A model generated the notes under the pieces. The model made no database searches. It had not been told where the DNA came from and was given only the letters and a program-made list of their open reading frames with translations. Shown here one piece after another: positions 9,501 through 17,647 of a stretch of 64,000 nt of DNA. The translations under genes were made by a program, and so were the position numbers. Within the stretch, counting starts at the first letter, position 1, and every line of letters starts with the position of its first letter. Source of the stretch: CAVTWH01 sp963794685 (lineage in GTDB: Bacteria > Actinomycetota > Actinomycetes > Mycobacteriales > Micromonosporaceae); NCBI GenBank assembly GCA_963794685.1, contig CAWCFK010000019.1, forward strand, positions 75,102 through 139,101. The letters run 5' to 3'.

Positions 9501-9660
9501 TGGCTGCGGCCTGTGCCCCGGTGCTGGCAGTCAGCGTGAACGCGGTCAGCGTCACGGCAGACAGCAGTAGCGCTGCCGGGCGTTTGAACCCGAATCGATC
9601 GATGTATCGACACTGGTGAGGACCTCCGCGCCTCGCAGCGGACAGGGGTATGTCCGCCAT
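6577..9660 (-). CDS. Secreted subtilisin-like serine protease (S8) with PA insert
   Basis: This is an approximately 1027-residue secreted subtilase. A signal peptide ends near TASTGAQAAA (about residue 52). An I9-type propeptide follows (MYIVQLNGEPL to GVKQVWKDREY). The catalytic triad is Asp in GVIIGILDTGFWPESPSF, His in GHGSHTASTAAG and Ser in SGTSMASPHIAGVAALI, with the oxyanion Asn in AAAAGNAGP. A protease-associated (PA) domain is inserted (CQRGVYDRVEKSAAVKAAGG). The C-terminus has an Fn3-like domain (VTRTVTNVDPYRSYYNADVK) and further beta domains. The annotated ATG lacks a ribosome site, whereas an out-of-frame GTG at about 9615 has GGAGG nine bases upstream; a one-base indel in the ATCGATCGATT run near 9600 would join it to the signal peptide, so the true start is probably there. 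It digests extracellular protein. Confidence 0.93.
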   Translation of the reverse strand: MADIPLSAARRGGPHQCRYIDRFGFKRPAALLLSAVTLTAFTLTASTGAQAAATGPTAMYIVQLNGEPLTTYAGTESGFTATKPAKGAKLNAHTPAADNYGKHLKAKQRDALAKVGADTKKIAYQYDTAFNGVAVALTVAQAAKLKSVDGVKQVWKDREYTVRTPATPDYLGLTGAGGVWKKQFGSDKLAGQGVIIGILDTGFWPESPSFAALHQPRADDATIAAKWHGSCDAGADPAHPVTCNSKVIGAQWFNYQYQVQHQPLANVNEFASPRDYDGHGSHTASTAAGVHVDHAVINGEDFGDVEGVAPGARLAVYKVLFERAPASPGASTTAGGTGTDIVAAIDKATKDGVDVLNYSIGDDEDSVSPVEISFFNAAAANVFVAAAAGNAGPGASTVDNAMPFETTVAAGTYNRAFTKSVTLGNGATYTGIGLGDAVPSSPLVDSANVAIAGATVSDATLCHLGSLDPAKVTGKIVLCQRGVYDRVEKSAAVKAAGGVGMVLWNASTNTQNADFHSVPTVHLDTTEGALVKAYIANTANPTASLSAFSTPLVEAPSVAGFSSRGPSLSSGGGLLKPDVMAPGVDVVAAVSPAMAGNNYNIESGTSMASPHIAGVAALIISKHQDWSPMAVKSAIMTTASALTNKGNPIKNGSVNATPFDMGSGEVNPAGAFTPGLVYDSGPVDWIRYLCNISPDDPSVAPYCPTYGSIKPSQLNQPNIAVGDVTGAVTVTRTVTNVDPYRSYYNADVKAPAGFKVKVVPNHLELNPGESKTFSVTITRTNAAPLEQYAFGSLTWVNPYAPRTVRSVIAVNPVALAAPVEVTGTGVSGAKAIAVTSGYAGTLTATAAGLVAGTPHSASLVVGTFTSTAPVADGDTLSFEVTVPDTAVVGRFATFDSDYAAGTDIDLFAYPKLANGSLDVANVVLSAGGTAEESVDVGPGTYVVFVNLYANPAGATSPLTVKGYDFQVGSSAVGNLTVTPASQSVTSAGTATVTASWSGLTAGSHYLGAVLFGNGTAVIGGTLISVNA

Positions 9661-9774
9661 TTGGGAGGGAGCCTAGGTGCCGCCGGTTACCCGGAAAAGA
9701 TCTGACGGAGCTCGATTCCCCTCGGGTTTCCGCAGGTGAGGCATGCAAGGGTAAAGACGAGGGTGCGAGTGTCC

Positions 9775-10545
9775 CTAGTGGAGGAAGGACAGTCGGGAGC
9801 CAAGCAGGGCATATCCGACGAAGGCCACTGTATCGATGAAGGCGTGCGCCACCACCAGCGGACCGACCCGGCGGAACCGCAGGAAGAACAGCGCGAAGAT
9901 CACCCCCATCACCGCGTTGCCGGCCAGCCCGCCGTAGCCCTGATAGAGGTGGTACGAGCCGCGCAGCAGCGCGCTGGTGGCCACCACGGCCGGTAGCGCC
10001 CAGTCGAGCTGGCGCAGCCGGGTGACCAGATAGCCGACCACCACCACCTCTTCCAGCACGGCGTTCTGGATCGCCGAGAGCACCAGCACCGGGGTCGCCC
10101 ACCAGACGTGCCCCAACCCGGCCGGGACCACCTGGACGGCCAGGTGCAGGTGCCGGGCAGCCAGGTAGAGACCCAACCCGGGCAGACCGATCAACGCGGC
10201 CAGGCCGAGACCGGAGCCGAGGTCGAAGCCGGGCCGGGCCGGCCGCAGACCCAGCGCGGGCAGGGTCCGGTCCCGGGCCATCAGGTGTACGGCGAGCAGC
10301 GCCGGTACCAGCGACACCAGGATGCCGAAGAGTTGGTACGCCAGGTCCAGCCACGGCCGGCCGGGGGTGACCGCGATATTGAGGCCGGCCTGCTGGTCGG
10401 CGAGCGGCCGACCGGCCGTCTCCCGGTTCACGATCTCCAACACGGCCCAGCCCGCGCTGGCGCCCAGGGACACCCCGAGCACCAGCCAGACTTCCTGGAT
10501 CAGGGTGCGCCGGCCCGGTGCCGCCACCGGTGCTGCGTCTGCCAT
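9775..10545 (-). CDS. CPBP-family intramembrane glutamic protease
   Basis: This is a 256-residue protein with about eight membrane segments, matching the CPBP (CAAX protease/bacteriocin-processing, ABI) family. Motif 1 is EEVVVVGYL in the NAVLEE segment; the consensus EExxxR lacks its Arg here. Motif 2 is LLRGSYHLYQG (RxxxH type) and motif 3 is VAHAFIDTVAF. Both Glu and both His residues thought to form the active site are present. Family members cleave prenylated or membrane peptides or act in immunity to peptides; the substrate is unknown. It is divergent from the Pro/Gly-repeat gene at 10660. Confidence 0.85.
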   Translation of the reverse strand: MADAAPVAAPGRRTLIQEVWLVLGVSLGASAGWAVLEIVNRETAGRPLADQQAGLNIAVTPGRPWLDLAYQLFGILVSLVPALLAVHLMARDRTLPALGLRPARPGFDLGSGLGLAALIGLPGLGLYLAARHLHLAVQVVPAGLGHVWWATPVLVLSAIQNAVLEEVVVVGYLVTRLRQLDWALPAVVATSALLRGSYHLYQGYGGLAGNAVMGVIFALFFLRFRRVGPLVVAHAFIDTVAFVGYALLGSRLSFLH

Positions 10546-10659
10546 TCGGGTTCCCTCCGCCGGTGCCCTCGCTGGTGGCCCACTGAAGGACCCGAGGAAA
10601 AGCTATCCGCTGCGGGCGCGGTGATGGCCTTGCCCCGGCCGGCACCGTAGGCTCGGCCG

Positions 10660-11948
10660 GTGCCCGATGCGCAGCCCGACTCCCCACAACCGGCCCCGCC
10701 GCCGGGAGGGACACCGCCGCCGGCCGATCCCGGCCGACCGGCCGACGTCGTCCCCGGCGACCCGGCAGTAGCCGGCGTCCCGGCAGCCGACGGCGAACCG
10801 GCCCCGGCCGGCGTTGGGCCGCGCCCCGACCAGACCCAGCCGGTACCGGCTGGGCGCGAACCGGACACGCAGGAACCGGCCACGCACGTAGCAGCCTCGT
10901 CGGAACCGGCCACGTCGGCCGGCGACGACGCGGCGGACAGCGAGTCGCCGCCCACGTCGCCGCGCGCACCGTGGGCCACCACTCCCGCGTCGACCGGAGA
11001 GCGCAGCCCGTGGGCCGCGCCCGACGCAGGCGCCGGGACGACGCTGCCGCAGTTCGCCCCGTCCGCGTCCGACCCTGGAAGCCCGGGGTCTCCGCCGCCC
11101 GGCGGTCATCCGCAACCCGGTCCGTCCGGGCCACCGCCACCACCAGCGGCGGCCGGCGGCCCTGCCTACCCGCCGCCCACCGGCTATCCGCCGCCGGCAG
11201 GCTTCTCCGCACCCGACTCCGGCCACCAGGCCCGCCATCCGGACCGTATCCACCAGCCGGGCCAGCCGCGCCCGGCTACCCGCCAGCAGGAACGCCGAGT
11301 CCGGGCTACCCGCCAGCCGGATCAGGCCCGGCCTGCCTACCCACCCCCGCAACGCCCGGTCCGGGCTACCCACCAGCGGCGCCTCCGGTCCGGGCTATCC
11401 GCCGGCCGGCAGGCCTGGGGCGGGCTACCCGCCAGCCGGATCAGGCACGGCGGGCTACCCGCCAGGTCGGATCAGGCACCGCGGGCTACCCGCCAGTCGG
11501 AGCGGCCGGGCCGGGCTACCCGCCGGCCGGCTACCCGCCGCACGGCCCGGGAACTGCGGGCGCGGGCTACCCGCCGCCGGGCTACCCGGGCGGCCCGGGA
11601 TACCCCGGTGCGCCGGGCTACCCGGGTGCGCCGCTGCAGCCCGCCCGGCAGCGGCGGTTCTCCAACCGGGCCGCCGATCATCACCGGGGCCGCGGTACTG
11701 CTCCTGGTCGATCGTCGCCTGCGTGGGTGGCGGGCTGCTGGTCACGCTCGCGGGCGACGAGCTACTCGGTCGGCTCCTGCGTGGTCCCGTCGGACGGCAA
11801 GCCACAGCGGGTCGCGTGCGACTCGGCCGGCGCGTTCCGGGTGGTCTCCAAAGTGGACGATCCGACCCGGTGCGAAGCGGGCCAGCCGTACATCGAGGTG
11901 GATCACAAGCCGCGCAACACGATCTACTGCCTGCGCCCCGCCGGCTGA
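10660..11948 (+). CDS. Pro/Gly-rich repeat protein with LppU-like C-terminus, frameshifted
   Basis: A first frame gives about 190 residues rich in P, A, G, T and E. Tandem YPPxG repeats (GYPPAG, GYPPPG, PGYPGAP) then run from about 11150 to 11640 through at least three frames. A membrane helix can be read as IITGAAVLLLV joined to IVACVGGGLLVTLAG near 11680-11755. An extracytoplasmic domain then reads SVGSCVVPSDGKPQRVACDS with conserved cysteines (DDPTRCEAG, NTIYCLRPAG), ending at TGA 11946-11948. The Cys-rich end resembles LppU/SCO3897-type actinobacterial proteins. The repeat tract is prone to assembly slippage, so I favour one intact gene with several indel errors. Confidence 0.65.
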
Positions 11949-12032
11949 CAGTCTCGCCCGCCGCCGGAATTTCGTACCGTCGGCACACTCGCTGTCCGAC
12001 GTGACCGGCGGCGGGGCGACGACGCTGGCCGG

Positions 12033-13169
12033 GTGAACAGCGTGTCGCACCTGTTGAAGACGGGCTGGTCCCTGGTCGAGGGGCACCGGTCCGAGTTCGC
12101 GCGGTACGTCTTCGCGCGGCTGTTCCTCCTCGACCCGGCGGCCCGGGACCGGTTCCCGATCGCCCTCGAAGTCCAGTACACCCAGCTACTCAGCGCCGTG
12201 GTCGGCACCATCACCCAGTACGACGACGCCGACGCGCTGGAGGACCACCTACAAACGCTGCGCCGCCAGCACCGCCGGTACCGGCTCACCGGGCGGCAAC
12301 TGGAGATCCTCGGCTCGGCGGTACTGGCCGGCGTACGCGAGTTCGCCGGCCCCGGCTGGGGAACCGAGTACGACCGCGCCTGGAGCGCCGCCTACCAGCA
12401 GGTGCGCACCGTGGCCGCGGCCGGCGACCCGGAGCCGGACAGCCCGGCGAGCCGGGGCGCCGAGGTACTGGCCCACCGGCGGCTGGGTACCGACCGGGCG
12501 GAGCTGACCGTGGCCCCGTTCAGTCCGCTGGCGTACCGCCCGGCCAGCACATCCCGGTGGAGAGCCCGCACCATCCGGGGCTGTGGCGGGACTTCGGCAT
12601 CGCCAACGCCCCGCGCCCGGACAACACGCTGGACCTGCAGATCCGGGCGGTCGGCGGTGGGCTGGTCTCCGGCGCCCTGGTCCGCCGTACCGAGGTCGGT
12701 GACCGGCTGCGGCTGGCCGAACCGGCCGGCACGATGACCCTGGACCGCGACTCCACCCGGGACATCGTGTGCGTGGCGGTGGACACCGGGATGGCCCAGA
12801 TCCGGGCGCTGCTGGACGAGCTGACCCGGTACAACCGGACCCGCTGGGTACACCTCTTCGCGGCCGGTACCGAGCAGGCACGACCTGCCCGACCTCACCG
12901 AACTGCGGCGGCTGGTGGCCCGCGCGCCGTGGCTGTCGTTGGTGACCGCGGTCAGCGACGACCCCGAGTTCTATGCCGAGCACGGGCCGATCACCGAGGT
13001 CGTCCGGGGCTACGGGCCCTGGGCCGACCACGACTGCTTCCTGGCCGGGCCGGCGGCGGCTGTCGGGCCGACCGTACGGATGCTGCACGAGTTGGGGGTG
13101 GCTCCGGCCCGGCTGCGCTACGCGGCGTACGACGAGTCGCCAGTCGTTTCGGGCGGGGAGCCCGGGTAG
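12033..13169 (+). CDS. Flavohaemoprotein-like globin/oxidoreductase, two frameshifts
   Basis: The GTG start gives a globin domain (about residues 1-135: LLKTGWSLVEGHRSEFARYV, then LFLLDPAARDRFP and TITQYDDADALEDHLQTLRR). An FNR-type FAD/NAD domain follows. The frame changes near 12543 (YRPG-QHIPVESPHHPGLW expected) and again near 12878 (into DLPDLTELRRLVARAPWLSL). The last part holds SDDPEFYAEHGPITEVV and DHDCFLAGPAAAVGPTVRML, the NAD-binding end, and TAG at 13167. Flavohaemoproteins use NAD(P)H and FAD to convert NO to nitrate or to manage oxygen. Both shifts are single small indels, probably sequence error. Its 3' end runs against the deformylase-fusion gene. Confidence 0.75.
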
Positions 13170-14740
13170 CCGGCGACCGGACGCTGGCCGGCGGGTACTG
13201 CCAGGCCTGGCCGGCGCGGTCGTACTCGGCGACCGGGACGAGCGGGGCGTCCGGGCGCATCCGGTCGCGGTAGAGCCAGCCGTCCAGGTGGTCGATCTCG
13301 TGGGCGACCAGCCGGGCCAGCCCGTCGGTGAACGCGGTGACCACCCGCCCACCGTCCATAGTGGAGTGCTCGACCTCCAGGTGCCGGGACCGGGGTACCA
13401 GGCCGCGCACGTCGAAGAAGGACAGGCAGCCCTCGTACTGTTCGTCGACGACGGTGGACTCGCCGACCACCCGGGGATTGAGCAGCACGATCTCCGCGCT
13501 ACCGGGCGGGCGCAGTACGGTGGCGGCGTCGCGGCAGGCCGAGCTGTGGCGCGGCCAGGCCGACGCCCTTGCCGAAGTCGTGCAGGGTGGTCACCGTGTC
13601 CAGGGCGGTGCGCAGGCGCTGCACCACGTCCCGGGCGGCGGCCTGCTCGGCCGGTAGCACGAACGGCCGCGCCCGCTGGTGCAGCAGCGGATCGTCGTCC
13701 TGCCGGATGCCGGCGCCCGCCATCCGCTGCGCCGGCCCAGGCTGACCTGCCGGCGAACCGTCAGCCGGGCCTGCCAGCGCGGGGACGGTTCGACCGGCGG
13801 CGGCCGGGAAACGCCAGTCGAGGCGGTACCGGGCGTTGAGTGGCGGGTTGGCGGTGGACCACTCGAAGATCAGCCGCTGGCCGTCGTCGGTCGGGTGCTG
13901 CGCGATCGGGGTGGAGAGCGGCTGGTCGCCGGTGAGCGAGGTCATCATGCCGGAGACGGTCGGACGCAGCCGGGCCGGGAAGTCCAGCCGGATCGCCAGG
14001 TGCCAGGTGGGCAGCCGGATCGCCCGGGCGAACCACGGCCCCCACTTGTCCTCGCCGAGCTCGTAGCGGTACTCGATGACGGCGCGCTGGCCGCGGTAGA
14101 GCGGGAAGCGGGTCTGCGGGTTCTCGAAGTGCAGCCACAGCTCCTTGCTGGCGTCCCGGTCGTGCAGGGTGGAGACGCTCATCGGTTCGGTGTCGCACCA
14201 CAGCGCGCGCAGCCCCAGCTCGTCCAGGGTGACCGGGTGTCGGCGGTAGAGCTCGTTGGAGCGCTGTGCGTCGCGCGGGTACCGGTCCACGGAGATCTTG
14301 ATCGGGAACCGGGTGACCGGTTCCGGGCCGGCGTTGACGAGCTCACGCCGGATGGCGCAGGTGTAGACGTTGTCGGCGTAGGTGAGGCTGGCGACCTCCC
14401 GCTCCACCACCAGGCCGGCGCCGGGTGGCAGCCAGTGCTCGGGAGCGGTGGCGCCGGCCAGGCCGGCGCGGCGGGCCTGGCGGAGCTCGTCGTAGCGGGC
14501 GTACCGGGCGACGAGCGCGCCGCCGGTGAGCAGGACGGCCTCGGCGCGCTTGGCGAAATCCTCGGTGGGCCGGTGCCGGCGTCCCTCGATGTGGCTGACG
14601 TAGGACGGGTCGAAACCCATCTGGGCGGCGAGCTGCTTCTTGCTCAGGCCGCGCTGTTGACGCCAGTGGGCGAGTTCGTCGGCGAACGCGGCCACCGCCG
14701 AGGTTAGCGGCGGGTCACCGCCGGGTACTCCAACGGTCAT
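12991..14740 (-). CDS. XRE helix-turn-helix / peptide deformylase fusion, one frameshift
   Basis: The ATG at 14740 (GAGGGGA eight bases upstream) begins a protein with three parts. Residues 14-70 are an XRE HTH (RQQRGLSKKQLAAQMGFDPS then YVSHIEGRRHRP). Residues about 100-320 form a beta-rich domain I do not recognise (DNVYTCAIRRELVNAG, FPLYRGQRAVIEYRYELG). The last part is a peptide deformylase with all three motifs: GVGLAAPQLG, EGCLSF and HEIDHLDG (Cys and two His bind Fe2+, Glu is catalytic). A frameshift at about 13550 separates motif 1 from DAATVLRPPGSAEIVLLNPR. The 3' end is uncertain: the open frame ends at 12991 inside the flavohaemoprotein gene, but a -1 shift after AWQYP would end it at 13118. 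A regulator carrying a deformylase domain is unusual. Confidence 0.78.
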
Positions 14741-14880
14741 GGTCCGATCCCCTCGACGCGCCGTAGAGGGCATAGGCGTTCAGTGTTGCGGGCGGTCGGG
14801 TCGCGGGTACGACAGTGCCGACTTACTGACAGATCACTTGACGAAAAGCGACACCTACCCAGAGTAACGAGCGCATACGG

Positions 14881-14899
14881 TCTGGTTAGGCTAGCCTTA
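14881..14899. promoter_or_regulatory. IdeR/DmdR-type iron box
   Basis: The 19-base site around GGTTAGGCTAGCCTTA matches 15 of 19 positions of TTAGGTTAGGCTAACCTAA. It lies 46 bases before the FhuF-like gene start and about 140 bases before the divergent HTH-deformylase gene. An iron-loaded DtxR-family repressor should bind here, repressing at least the reductase gene when iron is sufficient. Confidence 0.75.
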
Positions 14900-14944
14900 G
14901 ACCGCTAGAGTGGCGGGGTCGGACTGCGAAAGGGGGGCGCGTAG

Positions 14945-15731
14945 GTGAGCACCGTCCTGCACTCGCCCCCGCTCGACCCGCTTGCCCCGGTGATCGACAC
15001 GCTGGCCCTGGTACGCGCCCAGCGCGGCGACAACCCGGTACACGGAGTAGTCACCGGCCTGCTCGCCCCCGCCGACGCGGCCGGTCGGGGCTGGTTGCCC
15101 GCCACCGACCTGGTCAGCGGAGCAGCCGTGGCCGACCTGGTGCGCTGGGCGCAGCGACACTGGCACACCGCGCCGCACGTCGCCGCCGCGCTGGCCTTCA
15201 AGTCGTACGCCTACTGGCTGGTCCTACCGGCGGTGGTCGGCTACGCGTCCGCCCGCCGGGTACCCCTGATCTCTCCGGAGAACGTGCTGTTCCGGCCCAC
15301 CGTCGGTGACCCGTTCATCCAGCTCGGGCTGGCCCGCCCGATCGTCGCCGCGCTCGCCGGCGACCCGGTCACGGTGCTCGCGCCGCACCCCGGTCCCCGA
15401 GCTGGCCGACGACGCGGCGCTGCTGGAGCACCTGCGGGTGACCCTGCTCGACGAGCACCTCACGCCGATCCTGGAGCACCTGCACACCCTGGCCCGGGTC
15501 GGCGAACGCACGCTGCTCGGCTCGGTCGCCTCCGGCATCGCCTACGCGCTGGTCCGCTCGGCGGACGCGCTGCCCGGCGGGGTCACCGCCACCGCGACCG
15601 GCATCCTCACCGCGCTCGGCCTGGACGACCTCGTCGAAATCGGACCCGACCTGCACGTCCAGCGACGCACCTGCTGCCTGGCGTTCACCCTGCCGCAGCC
15701 GAAGGTGTGCAGCGGCTGCTGCATCCGCTAG
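14945..15731 (+). CDS. FhuF-like siderophore-iron reductase ([2Fe-2S]), one frameshift
   Basis: An approximately 260-residue protein ends in RRTCCLAFTLPQPKVCSGCC. This is the Cys-Cys-x10-Cys-x2-Cys pattern that binds the [2Fe-2S] cluster in FhuF-type ferric-siderophore reductases. The N-terminal half (GDNPVHGVVTGLL, WHTAPHVAAALAFKSYAYWL) and C-terminal half (ERTLLGSVASGIAYALVRSA) are split by one indel at about 15390. It would release iron from imported siderophores in the cytoplasm. The iron box just upstream fits that role. There is no siderophore transporter or synthase in the window. Confidence 0.85.
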
Positions 15732-15755
15732 CCCGCCGGGTCGGCGCGGATCGGC

Positions 15756-17585
15756 TCAGCCGGCGCCGGACAGCGCCCGGACGTCCCACAGCAGCACGTC
15801 GTCGACCTGCTGAGCGGGGCCGAAGAGCTGGGTGAGGACGGCGGCCAGTTCATCGTGGTGGCCGGTACCCGGGGCCAGGATGACAATCGCGGTACGCCAG
15901 TAGCGCACGTCCGCGACTGCCTGGGTGCGCTGCTCGTCGGTGACCTGCGGGACGCCGCCGTTGTACCCGACGTCGCCGAGCAGCCCCGCGGTCGGCCGGC
16001 CCACCGCGCCGTACTGGCCGATCTCCTCCGGTGCCGGACCCGGGCCGAGGAAGTACCCGCCGACCACCCGGTACCCCTGGTTGGCCGCCACCCCCCAGGC
16101 CATCGCGTCGATGCCGCCGTTCCACACCGACGTGTCGGCGCTGAGCACGCTGGCGTCCCCGGACACGTACGGCTTCCAGGCACCGGAGCTGACGAAGTGC
16201 GGCACGGCCGGGCTCGGGCTGACCCCGAGCTGCTGCGGGAAGATCGTCACGAGCGCCACCGCGAACGCCGCCACCCAGACGTGACTGACCGGCGCCGGCC
16301 GGGCCAGCGCGGCGGCCAGGCCGAGCGCGAGCAGCACTCCGATGACCGGAATGGTGATCAGTCCCAGCCGGGTCGGCAGCACCGTGTCGAACAGCGGCAG
16401 GCCGTTGAGCACCCCCCACGGGGTGTGCGTTGCCAGCTCCTTGCCGTGCCAGTAGGCGGTGTGCCCCAGCGACAGCACCGCGAAGACGACCAGCACGATG
16501 GCCAGCGCGATCGCCTCCACCCGGCGACGCAGGTAGATCACCACGGCGAGCAGCAGGAGCAGCAGCGGCCAACCGTAGAAGGTGTTCTGCTCGGGCAGGT
16601 GGCCCAGCGTCGGCTCGGCGCTGACCAGCGACAGCTTCGCGAACGCCGGGTACTCGCCCAGGTCGGTGCCGTACGCCAGCAGCCAGTCGGGCAGGCCGCG
16701 GTAGTGCTGCGGGCCGAAGAACTGGAAGTACAGCGGGTACGCCAGTGCCACCGCTGCCGTGCCACCGGCGACCGCGAACCCGCGCAGCAGCGGCCACGCC
16801 CCGTCCCGGGCGACCTGCGGGCGCAGCGCCGCGTACCCGACCACGAAGATCAGCGCGGCCAGCGCGTAGAGGAAGAGCAGCTCCTCGTTGAGGAACGCCT
16901 GCCAGGTGACGAGCAGGCCGAGCACGACGCCCCGGCGCAGCACCGGGCCGGGCCGGCGCAGCTCCAACGCCCGCCACAGGATGAGCGGGATGAGGAACTG
17001 GGCGACCAGGTTGGGGTGCGCGTTGAGGTGGTTGACCATGCCCGGGGCGAAGCCGCAGAACGCGCCGCCGAGGACCGCGGCCGTCCGGCTGCCCGGCACC
17101 ACGTGCCGGCTCAGCACGAAGTACCAGGTGCCCGCGGTGGCGGCGATGCCCAGGGTGAGCAGCAGCACGAAGGCGGCCGGCGCGCCGAAGACCAGGGTGA
17201 CCGGGGTGAGCGGCACGGTCATCCCGAGCAGCCCGGTGTTGGCCATCAGGTTCACCCCGAGCGGCGCGTTGAGCTGCGGGGTGAACAGCGGGTTCTCGCC
17301 GTGCGTGAAGATCCGGGTGGCGTGGATCAGCGCCCACTGGAAGAACCGCGGGTCACTGCCGTTGTCGGCCGGCGACAAACCGGCCGGATCACGCCACAGC
17401 GGCCACAACAGCCAGGTCGCCAGGACCAGGAAACCGGCGTAGACGGCCAGATCGGGACGCCACGTCGGCCACCGCCGGGCCGACCACGACTGTGCGGGGT
17501 CGGCGGCGTTGTCGGGGTCGGTGACGGGATCGGCGGGATCTGGTTCATCGCCGACGATCGGGCCAGCAGTGGCGGCAGCGGACAT
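15756..17585 (-). CDS. Polytopic membrane protein, GT-C-like; paralogue 3 of 3
   Basis: This is a 609-residue integral membrane protein with about 10-12 helices and a periplasmic C-terminal domain. The first extracytoplasmic loop reads NGSDPRFFQWALIHATRIFT, then HGENPLFTPQLNAPLGVNLM and ANTGLLGM. A second signature is FAPGMVNHLNAHPNLVAQFL and a third FLNEELLFL. Acidic residues in the first external loop are typical of GT-C glycosyltransferases that use lipid-phosphate sugars, but I cannot assign the family with certainty. It is closest to the window's other two copies. The ATG at 17585 has no ribosome site and a TAGGCT -10 just upstream, so it may also be transcribed from its own leaderless promoter. 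Confidence 0.75.
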   Translation of the reverse strand: MSAAATAGPIVGDEPDPADPVTDPDNAADPAQSWSARRWPTWRPDLAVYAGFLVLATWLLWPLWRDPAGLSPADNGSDPRFFQWALIHATRIFTHGENPLFTPQLNAPLGVNLMANTGLLGMTVPLTPVTLVFGAPAAFVLLLTLGIAATAGTWYFVLSRHVVPGSRTAAVLGGAFCGFAPGMVNHLNAHPNLVAQFLIPLILWRALELRRPGPVLRRGVVLGLLVTWQAFLNEELLFLYALAALIFVVGYAALRPQVARDGAWPLLRGFAVAGGTAAVALAYPLYFQFFGPQHYRGLPDWLLAYGTDLGEYPAFAKLSLVSAEPTLGHLPEQNTFYGWPLLLLLLAVVIYLRRRVEAIALAIVLVVFAVLSLGHTAYWHGKELATHTPWGVLNGLPLFDTVLPTRLGLITIPVIGVLLALGLAAALARPAPVSHVWVAAFAVALVTIFPQQLGVSPSPAVPHFVSSGAWKPYVSGDASVLSADTSVWNGGIDAMAWGVAANQGYRVVGGYFLGPGPAPEEIGQYGAVGRPTAGLLGDVGYNGGVPQVTDEQRTQAVADVRYWRTAIVILAPGTGHHDELAAVLTQLFGPAQQVDDVLLWDVRALSGAG

Positions 17586-17593
17586 CGCGGGCG

Positions 17594-17599
17594 AGCCTA
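17594..17599 (-). promoter_or_regulatory. -10 element TAGGCT before paralogue 3
   Basis: TAGGCT on the minus strand ends eight bases before the ATG at 17585 with no Shine-Dalgarno sequence. It is the same hexamer as at 4987 and suggests an internal, nearly leaderless promoter within the membrane-protein operon. Confidence 0.4.
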
Positions 17600-17647
17600 G
17601 TCGTCCGTAGCCCGGCCGGCCACTGCCACGCGGGCGCGGCGGCCGGC

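Noticed and set aside
7096..9570. Long 824-codon open frame opposite the subtilase gene
   Set aside because: Its Gly/Val/Arg/Asp/His-rich text is the reverse of a high-GC gene; the minus strand has signal peptide, catalytic triad and domains.
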